A stretch of DNA of 64,000 nucleotides from Chitinophaga ginsengisoli (GCF_003014595.1 NZ_PYGK01000003.1:124001-188000), one strand, 5' to 3'. Positions 1-8,513 are shown, counted from the stretch's first letter. Numbers and translations: made by a program. The notes: generated by a model from the sequence alone, not told the origin.

Positions 1-1544
1 ACTTTCTCTATGTAATCATCTTTCAATACCTCTAATGCTTCCCGGAACATCGCTGCGGGTTTGCAAACCGCCGGGGCATATACGAAACCGCTCAGCTGCG
101 ACCTGATCCAGCGCAGGATGTTGTCAAAAATATGCAGGGTTTGCTGCGACTTGGTCTCCAGTTTCCGGAACAGACCCGTTGCGTCATCATAAGCCAGGGA
201 CTGGTCTTTCAGCAGATCGGTAATGTCTATGATATGATTCAGCGGTACGCGGAAGTCATGTGCAATGAGGGAGATCAGTTTATTCTTAAAATCATCATTG
301 GTACGTAACAATGCGTTCTTCTCGCTGATCTCACGGTTCTTTTCTCCCAGCTGGACGGCATTCCGGCGGGAGCGCCGGTGGGAACGGTTTACATCCACCA
401 GTAACAATACCGTCAATATCAGCAGTATGGTCAGAAAAATGATAACCGCATACCTGCCACGACTTTCCATGCCCTTCCTATCCAGCAGCTGCTGCTGATA
501 ATCATGCTGCAGCTGTAAGGCACGCAATTTTTTCTCCTGCATGTAATAGTCTATATAATCCAGCTCTCCCTGCGTTTTGCCTTGTTCCTCCTTTTCCATT
601 ATATCCAGCATGGCGTTGGCATAGAACCGGGCGGAATCACTCTTGTTATGATTATCGTACCAGGCAAATAGTTTTGCCACCACCGGCAGCGCCAGTTCCC
701 GGTACCCTCCTTCCAATGCCAGCCGCACCATATGTCGCTGAAAGATCAGCGAATCTGCCTGGTGACTACGGGCCTTGTAAGAAGCCAGGTGAGACGAGCC
801 ATACATGGCATGATACACGTACCCCTTCCGCTCAGCTTCCGCGACCAGTGCCATCAATTTAGCCACGCCCTCCGCCTCGGCCGTCTTGCTATATATCAGT
901 TCCTGCGCCTGCAGCATACCGGTATAGAGTAGCAGCCGTTCATCACCCGCCCGGGCGGCCATCTGACGTGCTATAGCCAACGACCTGGTGGCACTTTTCC
1001 TGTCAACAATGTCACTACTTCTTCCAGCGCGGAAGTTACTGATATAAATAAAGTAATAATTGGCCCGCAGGGCCATAAGGATGCTATCGTTTTTAAGGTG
1101 TTTGCTGATATCCAGGGCCCGTTTCATGTACCTGCCGGCCTCCTCGAACTGTTTCTCAAACTGATAATACACTCCCAGATGCATACAGGTCTGGCAGATG
1201 CCGGCACTATCTCCCAGCTCCCGGTATAGGTTGAGCGCATCAATGTAAAAGCGGAAAGAAAGGTAGCTGTTGTCCCGGTAGGCATAGTAGCCTCCCAGGC
1301 CACGGTAGGCAGCGGCCTCTCCTCTTATATATTGCTGCCTTTGCGCCACATCCCGGGCTTTACTGAGATAAAGGAAACAGGTATCCAGCTGGAGGTGCTG
1401 GTACTGGCCTGCCAGCTGATTCATGAGATCAACATACCGGATGCTGTCTGTAGTCACTGCCGCGGTGACCTCCAGGCGGGAAATAACGCTTTTCTGAGCA
1501 TATAGTGTTCCCTGCCGGACAAGACACCCGGAAATGACTATCAT
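1..1544 (-). CDS. TPR-containing sensor histidine kinase (3' part cut by window edge)
   Basis: Translation of the minus strand gives one open frame from about 1544 to the left edge. It starts with a hydrophobic signal segment, followed by about 300 mostly helical residues typical of tetratricopeptide sensor domains. A transmembrane helix lies near residues 360-380 (YAVIIFLTILLILTVLLLV), then a linker and a HisKA H-box (LIAHDFRVPLNHI) with the phospho-acceptor His near residue 429. The HATPase domain must lie beyond the window. Two-component kinases of this architecture are common in Bacteroidota; the signal sensed cannot be told. The first ATG in frame is at 1544. A TTG at 1583 would add residues YIFRNKN and a better positively charged signal-peptide n-region, so the true start may be there. 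Confidence 0.85.
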   Translation of the reverse strand, partial: MIVISGCLVRQGTLYAQKSVISRLEVTAAVTTDSIRYVDLMNQLAGQYQHLQLDTCFLYLSKARDVAQRQQYIRGEAAAYRGLGGYYAYRDNSYLSFRFYIDALNLYRELGDSAGICQTCMHLGVYYQFEKQFEEAGRYMKRALDISKHLKNDSILMALRANYYFIYISNFRAGRSSDIVDRKSATRSLAIARQMAARAGDERLLLYTGMLQAQELIYSKTAEAEGVAKLMALVAEAERKGYVYHAMYGSSHLASYKARSHQADSLIFQRHMVRLALEGGYRELALPVVAKLFAWYDNHNKSDSARFYANAMLDIMEKEEQGKTQGELDYIDYYMQEKKLRALQLQHDYQQQLLDRKGMESRGRYAVIIFLTILLILTVLLLVDVNRSHRRSRRNAVQLGEKNREISEKNALLRTNDDFKNKLISLIAHDFRVPLNHIIDITDLLKDQSLAYDDATGLFRKLETKSQQTLHIFDNILRWIRSQLSGFVYAPAVCKPAAMFREALEVLKDDYIEK

Positions 1545-1636
1545 GAGGTAGATGAGTACGTTCTTATTACGGAAGATGTACAATAATAAACAGATGTATT
1601 ATAATGATTTCGCCTGCTTTCCGCTACAAGATACTG

Positions 1637-2332
1637 CTATATTTCGAACACCAGTCCTCTCCTTTTTAAATCTTCATATTTCTGTTTATCGAACCGGTAC
1701 AGGTGCGCTCCTTTCTTTGAGGTCGTTTTATCCTTTTCTTCGAGTTTCTCTAATATGTTCATAGACAGGATCTTCTTACGGAAATTACGTTTATCCAGCT
1801 CGTGCTGGAAGATTTCCTCATACAGGCTGCGTAGCTGGGAAAGGGTGAATTTTTCGGGCAGCAGTTCAAAGCCGATAGGATGAAAATGAGCATTATCTCT
1901 CAATTTCTTCAGCGCGTCAGCGATCATCTGACGATGGTCGAAGATGAGGTTAGGGATCTGATGCAATTCCAGCCAGTGTGCGCTGTATTGCTGGGTGGGA
2001 TTATGTTCATGTTCCCGGATGCGGATCAGGGCAAAATACGCCATAGATATTACCCGGGCGCCCGAGTCACGGCCTACATCGCCGTAACAGGCCAGTTGAT
2101 CCATGTAAATGTTTTCCAGTCCCGTAGTTAGCTTTAATACCCGCGCAGCCGCTTCGTCCACACTCTCATCTTTCTGGAGAAAACCACCCATTAAAGACCA
2201 TTCGCCCTGCATGGGATCTACTTTACGTTGCATGATGAGCAACTTCAGTTTACTGTTTTCGAACCCAAAAATAATACAATCTACTGCTACCAGGTGTTGC
2301 GGTACATTAGCATAAAATGATTGTGCATTCAT
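1637..2332 (-). CDS. Nudix-domain transcriptional regulator (NrtR/AraR-like)
   Basis: 231 residues: an N-terminal Nudix fold followed by a C-terminal winged-helix region (about 150-231), the architecture of NrtR/AraR regulators. The Nudix box at residues 50-72 keeps the glycine, the first Glu, the Arg and the final Gly-Leu. The three catalytic positions of REUXEE are Val, Leu and Thr (RVLKLTTGL), so hydrolysis is very unlikely and a ligand-sensing role is expected. In Bacteroidota the family includes AraR, an L-arabinose-responsive repressor; no sugar genes adjoin here, so the effector is unknown. It lies 48 bp downstream of the DinB gene on the same strand. A CATCTTTG element just upstream (near 2373) may be its own promoter. 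Confidence 0.85.
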   Translation of the reverse strand: MNAQSFYANVPQHLVAVDCIIFGFENSKLKLLIMQRKVDPMQGEWSLMGGFLQKDESVDEAAARVLKLTTGLENIYMDQLACYGDVGRDSGARVISMAYFALIRIREHEHNPTQQYSAHWLELHQIPNLIFDHRQMIADALKKLRDNAHFHPIGFELLPEKFTLSQLRSLYEEIFQHELDKRNFRKKILSMNILEKLEEKDKTTSKKGAHLYRFDKQKYEDLKRRGLVFEI

Positions 2333-2380
2333 TGAAATAATTGATTGTCTGTCTTGTGCTGATCAGCTGCAAAGATGCTG

Positions 2381-2875
2381 CTATTTTCTGCTTCTTGCGA
2401 ACTCGCTGTAATCAGTAACGGGAATTTTAGTAATACCGGCCTGCCGCAACATAGTTACCAGCTGACCGCGATGATACGTGGCATGATTAAATACCTGCAT
2501 CAGTATTTCTATAACGGTTGATTTACAATATTGTTTCCGGGTATCGTAATATGCCACCACATGCGCTAATCTGACAGGCTGCACCTGTTTCACCCAATCT
2601 GCCAGCAACTGAGACTGTTGCTGCCAACGGGCACACGCTTCTGAAAACGTGCCTTCAAAACCAACAGAGGGCTTGACCGCCTGTTCGACCAGGTGTAAAC
2701 GCTGGTACCACAGGCTTTCCACATCCCACATATGGTATGCCGTTTTACGTAAACTTCCGAAGCTGCTGCCTGTTTCCTGGTCCAGCTGTGTATCCGGCAA
2801 CTTTTTCAATACATCCGCTATCCTATTGTTAGCCCAAAGGTTATAAGCTGCATAGCTGAGCAGGATATCCTTCAT
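2381..2875 (-). CDS. DinB family protein
   Basis: 164 residues from the ATG at 2875; an in-frame ATG 60 nt further upstream only adds a hydrophobic stretch not typical of the family. DinB/YfiT-type four-helix bundles bind a metal with three histidines: here YHMWD near residue 48 and NHATYHRGQ near residues 131-139 match this pattern. Members act in stress response or as thiol-dependent transferases (bacillithiol or mycothiol S-transferases), but most Bacteroidota copies have no assigned function. It is divergent from the acetyltransferase at 2962. Confidence 0.85.
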   Translation of the reverse strand: MKDILLSYAAYNLWANNRIADVLKKLPDTQLDQETGSSFGSLRKTAYHMWDVESLWYQRLHLVEQAVKPSVGFEGTFSEACARWQQQSQLLADWVKQVQPVRLAHVVAYYDTRKQYCKSTVIEILMQVFNHATYHRGQLVTMLRQAGITKIPVTDYSEFARSRK

Positions 2876-2961
2876 GGATATAATTTTAGTTACTATCTTC
2901 ACCAAAATACCAAAAAATATCGCACCTGCCAGCATGTGCAGGTAAATAATCCTGAAGGAAC

Positions 2962-3426
2962 ATGGAAAAAATTACTATTAGGGACGTACGAAAAGAGGAT
3001 TGTCCGAGAATCATGGAGCTCATACGGGAGCTGGCAGTATATGAAAAAGCACCGGAAGCAGTCACTGTAACACTCGAGGAGTTTGAGGAGGCAGGATTCG
3101 GCCAAAACCCTGTATGGAAAGCGTTTGCAGCTGTCCATACAGCAGATGGAAAAGAAACGATTGTCGGTTTTGCCCTTTATTATATCCGTTATTCTACCTG
3201 GAAAGGATGCAGATTATACCTGGAAGATCTCATCGTGACAGAGAGCTTCAGAGGCAGACGTATAGGCAATATGTTATTTGAAAAATTGTTTGAGGAAGTA
3301 AGGGAAAAGAAGCTGAAAGGCATGAACTGGCAGGTACTGGAATGGAATGAACCTGCTATCAACTTCTATAAGAAACTAAATGCCAATTTCGACCCTGAGT
3401 GGTGGAATGCCAGCATCGACTTTTAA
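2962..3426 (+). CDS. GNAT family N-acetyltransferase (diamine acetyltransferase-like)
   Basis: 154 residues forming a single GNAT domain: beta-1 ITIRDVRKEDC, the acetyl-CoA pyrophosphate loop at SFRGRRIGNMLF (Q/RxxGxG/A pattern, about residues 95-106), and the C-terminal NEPAINFYKKLNA motif. Both the length and the terminal EWWNASIDF-type end resemble the spermidine/spermine acetyltransferase (SAT/PaiA-like) group, so a polyamine or other small amine is the probable substrate. The substrate assignment is inference. It is a monocistronic gene ending just before a bidirectional terminator shared with fabD. Confidence 0.85.
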   Translation: MEKITIRDVRKEDCPRIMELIRELAVYEKAPEAVTVTLEEFEEAGFGQNPVWKAFAAVHTADGKETIVGFALYYIRYSTWKGCRLYLEDLIVTESFRGRRIGNMLFEKLFEEVREKKLKGMNWQVLEWNEPAINFYKKLNANFDPEWWNASIDF

Positions 3427-3441
3427 AACTTTTAAAAAGAG

Positions 3442-3475
3442 AAAGGGATCAGGAATTATACCCTGATCCCTTTTT
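3442..3475. terminator. Bidirectional Rho-independent terminator
   Basis: The inverted repeat AAAGGGATCAGG / CCTGATCCCTTTTT has an 11-12 bp stem with A-tract before and T-tract after. It lies between the convergent ends of the acetyltransferase (3426) and fabD (3480) and can serve both. Confidence 0.85.
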
Positions 3476-3479
3476 CAAA

Positions 3480-4373
3480 TTAGCTGATCCCGTTCACCAC
3501 GGCATCCTTCTGTATCTTCACGATCAGTCCCTGCAGTACTTTACCAGGGCCTACTTCTGTAAATGTAGTTGCACCATCAGCTACCATCGCCTGTACGGAC
3601 TGTGTCCAGCGTACCGCGCCTGTCAGCTGATCGATCAGGTTTTGCTTGATCTCAGCCGGACTACTGATAGCTTTAGCTACCACGTTCTGATATACCGGGC
3701 AGGACGGCGTGCTGAAAGTTGTTTTCTCAATAGCCGCTTTCAGTTCCTCTTTGGCAGGTGCCATCAATGGAGAGTGGAATGCACCACCTACAGGCAGTAC
3801 CAGGGCTCTCTTAGCACCAGCCGCTTTCATTCTTTCACAGGCTACGTCAATACCTTTAATGGAGCCGGAAATCACCAGCTGGCCGGGGCAGTTGAAGTTG
3901 GCAGGTACGACTACTTCTCCTGTCTCCGCGCTTACAGCAGCACAGATCTCCTCTACTTTTGCGTCATCCAGCGCCAATACAGCCGCCATAGTAGATGGCT
4001 GCAGCTCACAAGCCTTCTGCATAGCAGTAGCACGTATGAATACCAGGCGTAATGCGTCTTCAAATGTCAGTGTACCATTGGCCACCAGCGCCGAAAACTC
4101 ACCCAGGGAATGTCCTGCTACCATGTCTGGTTTTGCTACCGGTTCTGCACACAGGAAAGCGATTACGCTATGCAGGAACACTGCCGGCTGCGTCACTTTA
4201 GTCTGTTTCAGGTCTTCCTCGGTACCGGAAAACATAATATCTGATATACGGAAGCCCAAAATTTCGTTGGCTTTCTCGAAAAGCTCTTTTGCTTTAGGAT
4301 TGCTCTCATACAGATTCTTGCCCATACCCGGGAACTGAGAACCCTGTCCTGGAAAAACGTAAGCGTGTTTCAT
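3480..4373 (-). CDS. fabD: Malonyl-CoA:ACP transacylase
   Basis: 297 residues. FabD moves malonyl from CoA to acyl carrier protein for fatty-acid elongation. The N-terminus MKHAYVFPGQGSQ carries the family's FPGQGSQ motif. The nucleophile is Ser89 in AGHSLGEFSAL, and the His partner lies in GAFHSPLM near residue 200. The start at 4373 is chosen because the conserved sequence begins there; an in-frame ATG at 4400 would add nine residues without family match. It is monocistronic here and shares its terminator with the convergent acetyltransferase gene. Length is normal for the family. Confidence 0.97.
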   Translation of the reverse strand: MKHAYVFPGQGSQFPGMGKNLYESNPKAKELFEKANEILGFRISDIMFSGTEEDLKQTKVTQPAVFLHSVIAFLCAEPVAKPDMVAGHSLGEFSALVANGTLTFEDALRLVFIRATAMQKACELQPSTMAAVLALDDAKVEEICAAVSAETGEVVVPANFNCPGQLVISGSIKGIDVACERMKAAGAKRALVLPVGGAFHSPLMAPAKEELKAAIEKTTFSTPSCPVYQNVVAKAISSPAEIKQNLIDQLTGAVRWTQSVQAMVADGATTFTEVGPGKVLQGLIVKIQKDAVVNGIS

Positions 4374-4599
4374 CTGATTTGGTTTACGTACCTGACACAT
4401 GCATTAATATTTCTACATATATCTTGGTAACTGGATTGCAAATATTCATACTCTTTGTGATATATCAAAATCCCGTCTAAAAAAGACGGTATTATTGCTT
4501 TGGTTGTTTAAATTGCATTGACCTTATCTCCATGTAGCATTTCGATCCGTTCAGTAGAACACATGTAATTCTTTAACAGGGATTAAAATACTTACTGTA

Positions 4600-5034
4600 A
4601 TGATAACAGGAAATGATTACACCATTATTTCAAATAAAGAATTCAATGAATTCTTCCCGGTTTTTATTGATGATCTGAAAAAGCGCGATGCACACCTCAT
4701 TGTAGAGGAGGTGGAAGTTGTGGAAGATGAGGTATATGAGTATGTTCTGGCGAAAGACAAAAAGGCTTTCCAGGAATACTGTGAAAACGGCTATGCGGTG
4801 AATGAACGGGGAGAAGGATGCTTTGTAATACTCGCCAGAAGAGTACACCGGCTGGAATATAATGTCGAGATCACGACAAAGATAGAAGATGACGTGGAAG
4901 AGGCGATTGATCCTTATTCTTCAGTGCTGATATTAAGGGATACCTGGAGTTATACACTGGTATTGCCAGCTGTTATCGAGGATAGTGATTATTGTCAGCG
5001 TGTTTATGATATAGCGGTGAGTGTGTTGAGGTGA
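4600..5034 (+). CDS. Hypothetical acidic cytosolic protein
   Basis: 144 residues, not recognised. No signal peptide or membrane segment. The protein is acidic, with the runs VEEVEVVEDEVYEYV near residues 36-50 and IEDDVEEAI near 96-104, and has alternating beta-like segments. An inverted repeat with a 6-bp stem lies upstream at 4474-4490. It opens an AT-rich patch (to about 5830), lower in GC than the flanking housekeeping genes, which could mean acquired DNA. It could be a small fold used in inter-bacterial or phage interplay, but nothing visible supports a specific function. Confidence 0.7.
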   Translation: MITGNDYTIISNKEFNEFFPVFIDDLKKRDAHLIVEEVEVVEDEVYEYVLAKDKKAFQEYCENGYAVNERGEGCFVILARRVHRLEYNVEITTKIEDDVEEAIDPYSSVLILRDTWSYTLVLPAVIEDSDYCQRVYDIAVSVLR

Positions 5035-5176
5035 AATGAATAAAATGAACATCGTCAATAATACCACTATAACTATTTAAATATCACTAATTTACAAGGA
5101 AAACAAAATAAATATTATAAGGGGTAACATTTTAGAGGTGATTATTTCTCAAAGAGTTTTTTTAGTTTCGTTTACG

Positions 5177-5332
5177 ATGAAAAACAAGAAAATACATAAC
5201 ATATCCAAGCCTCAGAAAGCTACTAATCTATTTGCCAAAATCCTGGCAGATAAGCAACGGATACGGAATGCTATTATTAAGGGAGAATCACTGTCTACAC
5301 TTAAAGACATTAACTTTGTCAAGCCGATATAG
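5177..5332 (+). CDS. Small helical protein, upstream partner of the DUF6169-like gene
   Basis: 51 residues from the ATG at 5177 (a possible longer start at 5138 adds thirteen residues). It is basic and mostly helical, with the pattern NLFAKILADKQRIRNAI, then GESLSTLKDINFVKPI. Its stop at 5332 lies inside the start of the next gene, so the two reading frames overlap and are probably translated together. I do not recognise a characterised family; the size, charge and overlap resemble the small first gene of two-gene modules such as toxin-antitoxin pairs, which is inference. Confidence 0.55.
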   Translation: MKNKKIHNISKPQKATNLFAKILADKQRIRNAIIKGESLSTLKDINFVKPI

Positions 5333-5828
5333 TCTTATACCTACAAAAGAAGGCTACAATTTCACGACAGATTCCGGATTAACATACTGCTTATACTTTA
5401 CAAGTTATTATCTAAAAGATAGTAACGGTGATGATATTAAGGTAATGTCATTCGGGTTTTATCATGAGCCTCATAAAATCAGCAACAGGAAATATGATGG
5501 TAAAATCAAAAATACTATCCTGCACGCGATTCTGGAATTCTTTCAGAGAAATCCAGAAATCGGCCTTTTATTCTTCTGTGATACTTGTGATGGATATGGC
5601 CGTCATAGGAAGATTACATTTAATAAATGGCATAAAGAGGCCAACGCACCGATCGAAAAATTCGATTGCCATGAGACTTATAACAAAGAGGGATTTTATA
5701 CATCAATTCTGGTACGCTCCGATAGTCCCCTGAAGGATTATTATGTAAGTGCTTTTTACGCAACAATTGATGAGTTCTTTCCTGATATTGATCAATCAGT
5801 AACAAGCTATGTCGCTATACTTCAATAA
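5316..5828 (+). CDS. Uncharacterised protein (DUF6169-like)
   Basis: About 170 residues. The body (YSLIPTKEGYNFTTDSG..., later FFCDTCDGYGRHRKITFNKW and YVSAFYATIDEFFPDI) resembles a Bacteroidota-specific uncharacterised family I recall as DUF6169. That match is from memory and not verified. Family-like sequence begins at YSLIP, so a TTG start at 5316 is favoured: it gives a 17-nt overlap with the small upstream gene. An ATG at 5232 in the same frame would add 28 residues that fully overlap the upstream gene and look out of frame. No signal peptide or membrane helix is seen. A CDTCDGYGRHR segment offers two Cys and one His, but not a recognised zinc site. Confidence 0.65.
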   Translation: MSSRYSLIPTKEGYNFTTDSGLTYCLYFTSYYLKDSNGDDIKVMSFGFYHEPHKISNRKYDGKIKNTILHAILEFFQRNPEIGLLFFCDTCDGYGRHRKITFNKWHKEANAPIEKFDCHETYNKEGFYTSILVRSDSPLKDYYVSAFYATIDEFFPDIDQSVTSYVAILQ

Positions 5829-5830
5829 AA

Positions 5831-5877
5831 AAAACCGCCTGAATGCAGACGGTTCACAATCTTTTTATTGAACGTTT
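5831..5877. terminator. Probable bidirectional terminator
   Basis: An A-tract, then the stem AACCGCCTG / CAGACGGTT (one mismatch, loop AATG), then CTTTTTATT. It lies between the convergent ends of the DUF6169-like gene and folE. Confidence 0.6.
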
Positions 5878-6463
5878 ATTTCGTAATCAAACGCATAAAC
5901 TCATTCCTCGTCCTCCCATCTTCAAACTGCCCTGAAAACGCAGATGTCGTCGTCACAGAGTTCTGCTTCTGCACACCACGCATCATCATACAAAGATGCT
6001 GCGCCTCTATCACTACCCCTACTCCCAACGGCTGCAGCGTTTCCTGGATAGCATCCAGTATCTGATGTGTCATACGCTCCTGTACCTGTAGCCTGCGTGC
6101 AAACACATCTACCACACGGGCCAGTTTGCTCAGACCGGTAATGTACCCATTAGGAATATAGGCAATATGCGCCTTTCCGAAGAAAGGTAACATATGGTGT
6201 TCGCACAGGGAATACAACTCAATATCCTTTACGATCACCATTTCACTATACGCTTCTGTAAACCGGGCCCCTTCCAGGATTGCTTTCGCATCCATCTGGT
6301 AACCTTCAGTAAGGAATTGCATTGCCTTCGCTACACGCTCCGGTGTCTTCAATAGCCCCTCTCTCGATACATCTTCTCCTAATAACTCTATGCTGCTCTT
6401 GTAATGATGAATAAGGTCATTCGTTATCTTTTCATCATACGTTTCTATCTTATTGTAAGCCAT
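5876..6463 (-). CDS. folE: GTP cyclohydrolase I
   Basis: 195 residues, normal for FolE. The enzyme converts GTP to dihydroneopterin triphosphate, the first step to tetrahydrofolate and also to queuosine or biopterin. The zinc ligands are visible: Cys87 and His90 in [13 protein letters not shown] and a second Cys in [12 protein letters not shown]. The [19 protein letters not shown] segment is the substrate-site signature. It lies 68 bp downstream of the QueD/PTPS gene on the same strand; the two probably form an operon supplying pterin intermediates. Confidence 0.97.
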   Translation of the reverse strand: MAYNKIETYDEKITNDLIHHYKSSIELLGEDVSREGLLKTPERVAKAMQFLTEGYQMDAKAILEGARFTEAYSEMVIVKDIELYSLCEHHMLPFFGKAHIAYIPNGYITGLSKLARVVDVFARRLQVQERMTHQILDAIQETLQPLGVGVVIEAQHLCMMMRGVQKQNSVTTTSAFSGQFEDGRTRNEFMRLITK

Positions 6464-6531
6464 TACTATAATTAACTTAGTCTAATAATCGGCAATTCCT
6501 GAATACCCACGGTACGGGGATTTCTCATCGC

Positions 6532-6945
6532 TTATTTACCACCAAAGTATTCCACATAGATACGTGGCGTCTCATACAGCTTGATACAATGTAACTCAAC
6601 TCCAGCGGGCAGGTGAGGTGTAAGCTGGTCCCAGATGCCGATAGCGAGATTCTCAGCGGAAGTAAATATACCAGCCATGAAATCAACATCAATATTCAGA
6701 TTCCTGTGGTCGACCTTCTCCACGATATAATCCTTGATAAGTACACCGAGTGTTTTGGCATTAAATACAAATCCGGTTTCCGGATCCGGCGTTCCCTTCA
6801 CAGTGACGTGTAATTCATAGTTATGACCGTGCCAGTTTTCATTAGCACATTTACCAAACACTTCCTCATTCTTTTCCTTACTCCAAGCGGGATTGGACAA
6901 CTTATGCGCCGCATTGAAGTTCTCCACACGCGTTAAATAGATCAT
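6532..6945 (-). CDS. queD: 6-carboxytetrahydropterin synthase / PTPS family protein
   Basis: 137 residues. Zinc ligands His14 (NAAHKL), His39 and His41 (WHGHNY) are present, with the catalytic Cys33 (FGKCANEN), the DHRNLN segment and a C-terminal Glu in YETPRIYVEY that binds the pterin. QueD makes 6-carboxytetrahydropterin for queuosine and 7-deazaguanine; close relatives make 6-pyruvoyl-tetrahydropterin. Linkage to folE, which supplies the substrate, fits either. No queC, queE or queF is visible in the window, so the queD name is a family call. Confidence 0.85.
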   Translation of the reverse strand: MIYLTRVENFNAAHKLSNPAWSKEKNEEVFGKCANENWHGHNYELHVTVKGTPDPETGFVFNAKTLGVLIKDYIVEKVDHRNLNIDVDFMAGIFTSAENLAIGIWDQLTPHLPAGVELHCIKLYETPRIYVEYFGGK

Positions 6946-6965
6946 TATTAACTCTATATTTTCCG

Positions 6966-7026
6966 CAAAAATACAATAATTCGATTAGAATCGATCGTTA
7001 CACAATAGCAAAAGCAGCTACCTTTG
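6966..7026. promoter_or_regulatory. Divergent queD and mqnB promoters with a central palindrome
   Basis: Facing left, CAAAAATA at 6966-6973 reads TATTTTTG on the minus strand, a Bacteroidota -7 element for queD. Facing right, TACCTTTG at 7019-7026 is the -7 element for mqnB and lies only five bases before its ATG. Between them the perfect 14-bp palindrome TCGATTAGAATCGA (6981-6994) is positioned like an operator. Neither -33 TTTG is clear. Confidence 0.5.
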
Positions 7027-7030
7027 CACC

Positions 7031-7681
7031 ATGAAAATACTGGTTACCGCAGCTACTACCTTTGAAATCCAACCCTTTATGGACCATCTGGCCGGAAAGA
7101 ATTACCGGAATTGCCAGGTAACCACCCTGATCGGCGGTATCGGCATGATGCACACCGCCTACCAGCTTGGCAGACAGTTCGCCTCATCCCGTCCTGATTT
7201 TGCCATTCAGGCCGGTATTGCCGGCTGTTTTGATCATTCCTGGGATATGGGAAAAGTAGTGATCATCGATAAAGAACAGCTAGGCGACCTGGGCGTTGAG
7301 GATGACCAGGCTTATAAAGACCTGTTTGACATACAATTATGGCAACCAGATCAGGCGCCGTTCACTAACAGGCAGCTGATTAATCCGCTACAGAACGTCC
7401 CTCACCTACCAGAATTGCCCACCGCTTCCGGTGTTACCATCAATACCGTCAGCGGTAGCGAGCGCACCCGTCAACTGCTGCTTGACAAGTATAAGCCAGA
7501 AGTCGAAAGTATGGAGGGCGCCGCTTTTCATTATGCCTGCCTGCTGGAAAAAATTCCCTTTATGCAATTGCGGAGTATCTCCAACTATGTGGAAGTAAGA
7601 GATAAAAGCAAATGGAAGATCCAATTGGCTATTAAAGAACTGAATGATACATTGATTAAATATTTTGAACGATGGAACTAA
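7031..7681 (+). CDS. mqnB: Futalosine hydrolase
   Basis: 216 residues of nucleoside-phosphorylase fold. MqnB splits futalosine to dehypoxanthinylfutalosine and hypoxanthine in the futalosine route to menaquinone. Evidence: N-terminal ILVTAATTFEIQPF, the GGIGMMHTAY segment, QAGIAGCF, and the substrate-binding VESMEGAAFHYAC motif near residues 156-168. Its stop overlaps the start of mqnD by 10 bp, confirming pathway context. The ATG lies a few bases after a TACCTTTG promoter element, so the transcript is nearly leaderless. Confidence 0.93.
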   Translation: MKILVTAATTFEIQPFMDHLAGKNYRNCQVTTLIGGIGMMHTAYQLGRQFASSRPDFAIQAGIAGCFDHSWDMGKVVIIDKEQLGDLGVEDDQAYKDLFDIQLWQPDQAPFTNRQLINPLQNVPHLPELPTASGVTINTVSGSERTRQLLLDKYKPEVESMEGAAFHYACLLEKIPFMQLRSISNYVEVRDKSKWKIQLAIKELNDTLIKYFERWN

Positions 7682-8457
7682 CATTAGGATTCTCACCATG
7701 CCCGAATGATACATTCATTTTTGACGCAATGGTGAATAACAAGATCGATACCAAAGGCCTTAGCTTCAGCACACAACTTGAAGATGTTGAAACACTGAAC
7801 AAGTGGGCGATGCAGGGCAAACTGGCTATTACCAAACTGAGTTTCGGCGTATACCAGAAAGTGAAAGACCAGTACGAACTGCTCAACAGTGGCAGCGCTT
7901 TAGGCAGAGGTTGCGGACCACTGCTTATCGCTAAAAAAGATATCCCGCAGGAAAAGATCAAAGATTGTAAGATCGCTATCCCGGGAGAAAATACCACCGC
8001 TAACTTACTCTTCTCTATTGCCTTTCCCGAAGCCAAACAAAAAGAAGTGCTGATATTCTCTGATATAGAGAATGCAGTGCTGGACGGTAGAGTAGATGCA
8101 GGTGTGATCATTCATGAGAACAGGTTCACCTATCAGCAGAAAGGTCTTGTAAAGATTATAGATCTCGGTGAATACTGGGAAAGTACCACCGGCAGCCCTA
8201 TTCCGTTAGGTGGCATCTTCATTCGCAAAGATGTTCCTGATCATATCAAACAACAGGTAGATCAGCTGATACATGACAGCCTGCAATATTCCTACAAACA
8301 TTATCCTGCATTATCATCCTATGTAACTGCTCATGCACAGGAAATGGATGAATCAGTGATGCGTCAGCATATTGATCTGTATGTAAATGATTTCAGTCTT
8401 GGACTTGGCGAAGCAGGTAAAGCAGCAGTGGACAGACTGATGTCCGTATACGCATAA
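7672..8457 (+). CDS. mqnD: 1,4-dihydroxy-6-naphthoate synthase
   Basis: 261 residues. MqnD converts cyclic dehypoxanthinylfutalosine to 1,4-dihydroxy-6-naphthoate in menaquinone synthesis. It has the periplasmic-binding-protein-like fold and the typical opening LTLGFSPCPNDTFIFDAMV. The segments GRGCGPLLIAKK, GENTTANLLF and the GVIIHENRFTY active-site region (His near 149) are present. Translationally coupled to mqnB by a 10-bp overlap. The other genes of the pathway (mqnA, mqnC) are not in the window. Confidence 0.95.
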   Translation: MELTLGFSPCPNDTFIFDAMVNNKIDTKGLSFSTQLEDVETLNKWAMQGKLAITKLSFGVYQKVKDQYELLNSGSALGRGCGPLLIAKKDIPQEKIKDCKIAIPGENTTANLLFSIAFPEAKQKEVLIFSDIENAVLDGRVDAGVIIHENRFTYQQKGLVKIIDLGEYWESTTGSPIPLGGIFIRKDVPDHIKQQVDQLIHDSLQYSYKHYPALSSYVTAHAQEMDESVMRQHIDLYVNDFSLGLGEAGKAAVDRLMSVYA

Positions 8458-8481
8458 ATGTTAGTGTATAAATAAAAAAAC

Positions 8482-8513
8482 AGCCCACAGATGACTTGCA
8501 TTGTCTGTGGGCT
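8482..8513. terminator. Terminator after mqnBD
   Basis: The stem AGCCCACAGA / TCTGTGGGCT (10 bp) follows an A-tract and is followed by ATTTAT. It lies 25 bp past the mqnD stop; the convergent photolyase gene ends at 8565. Confidence 0.75.
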
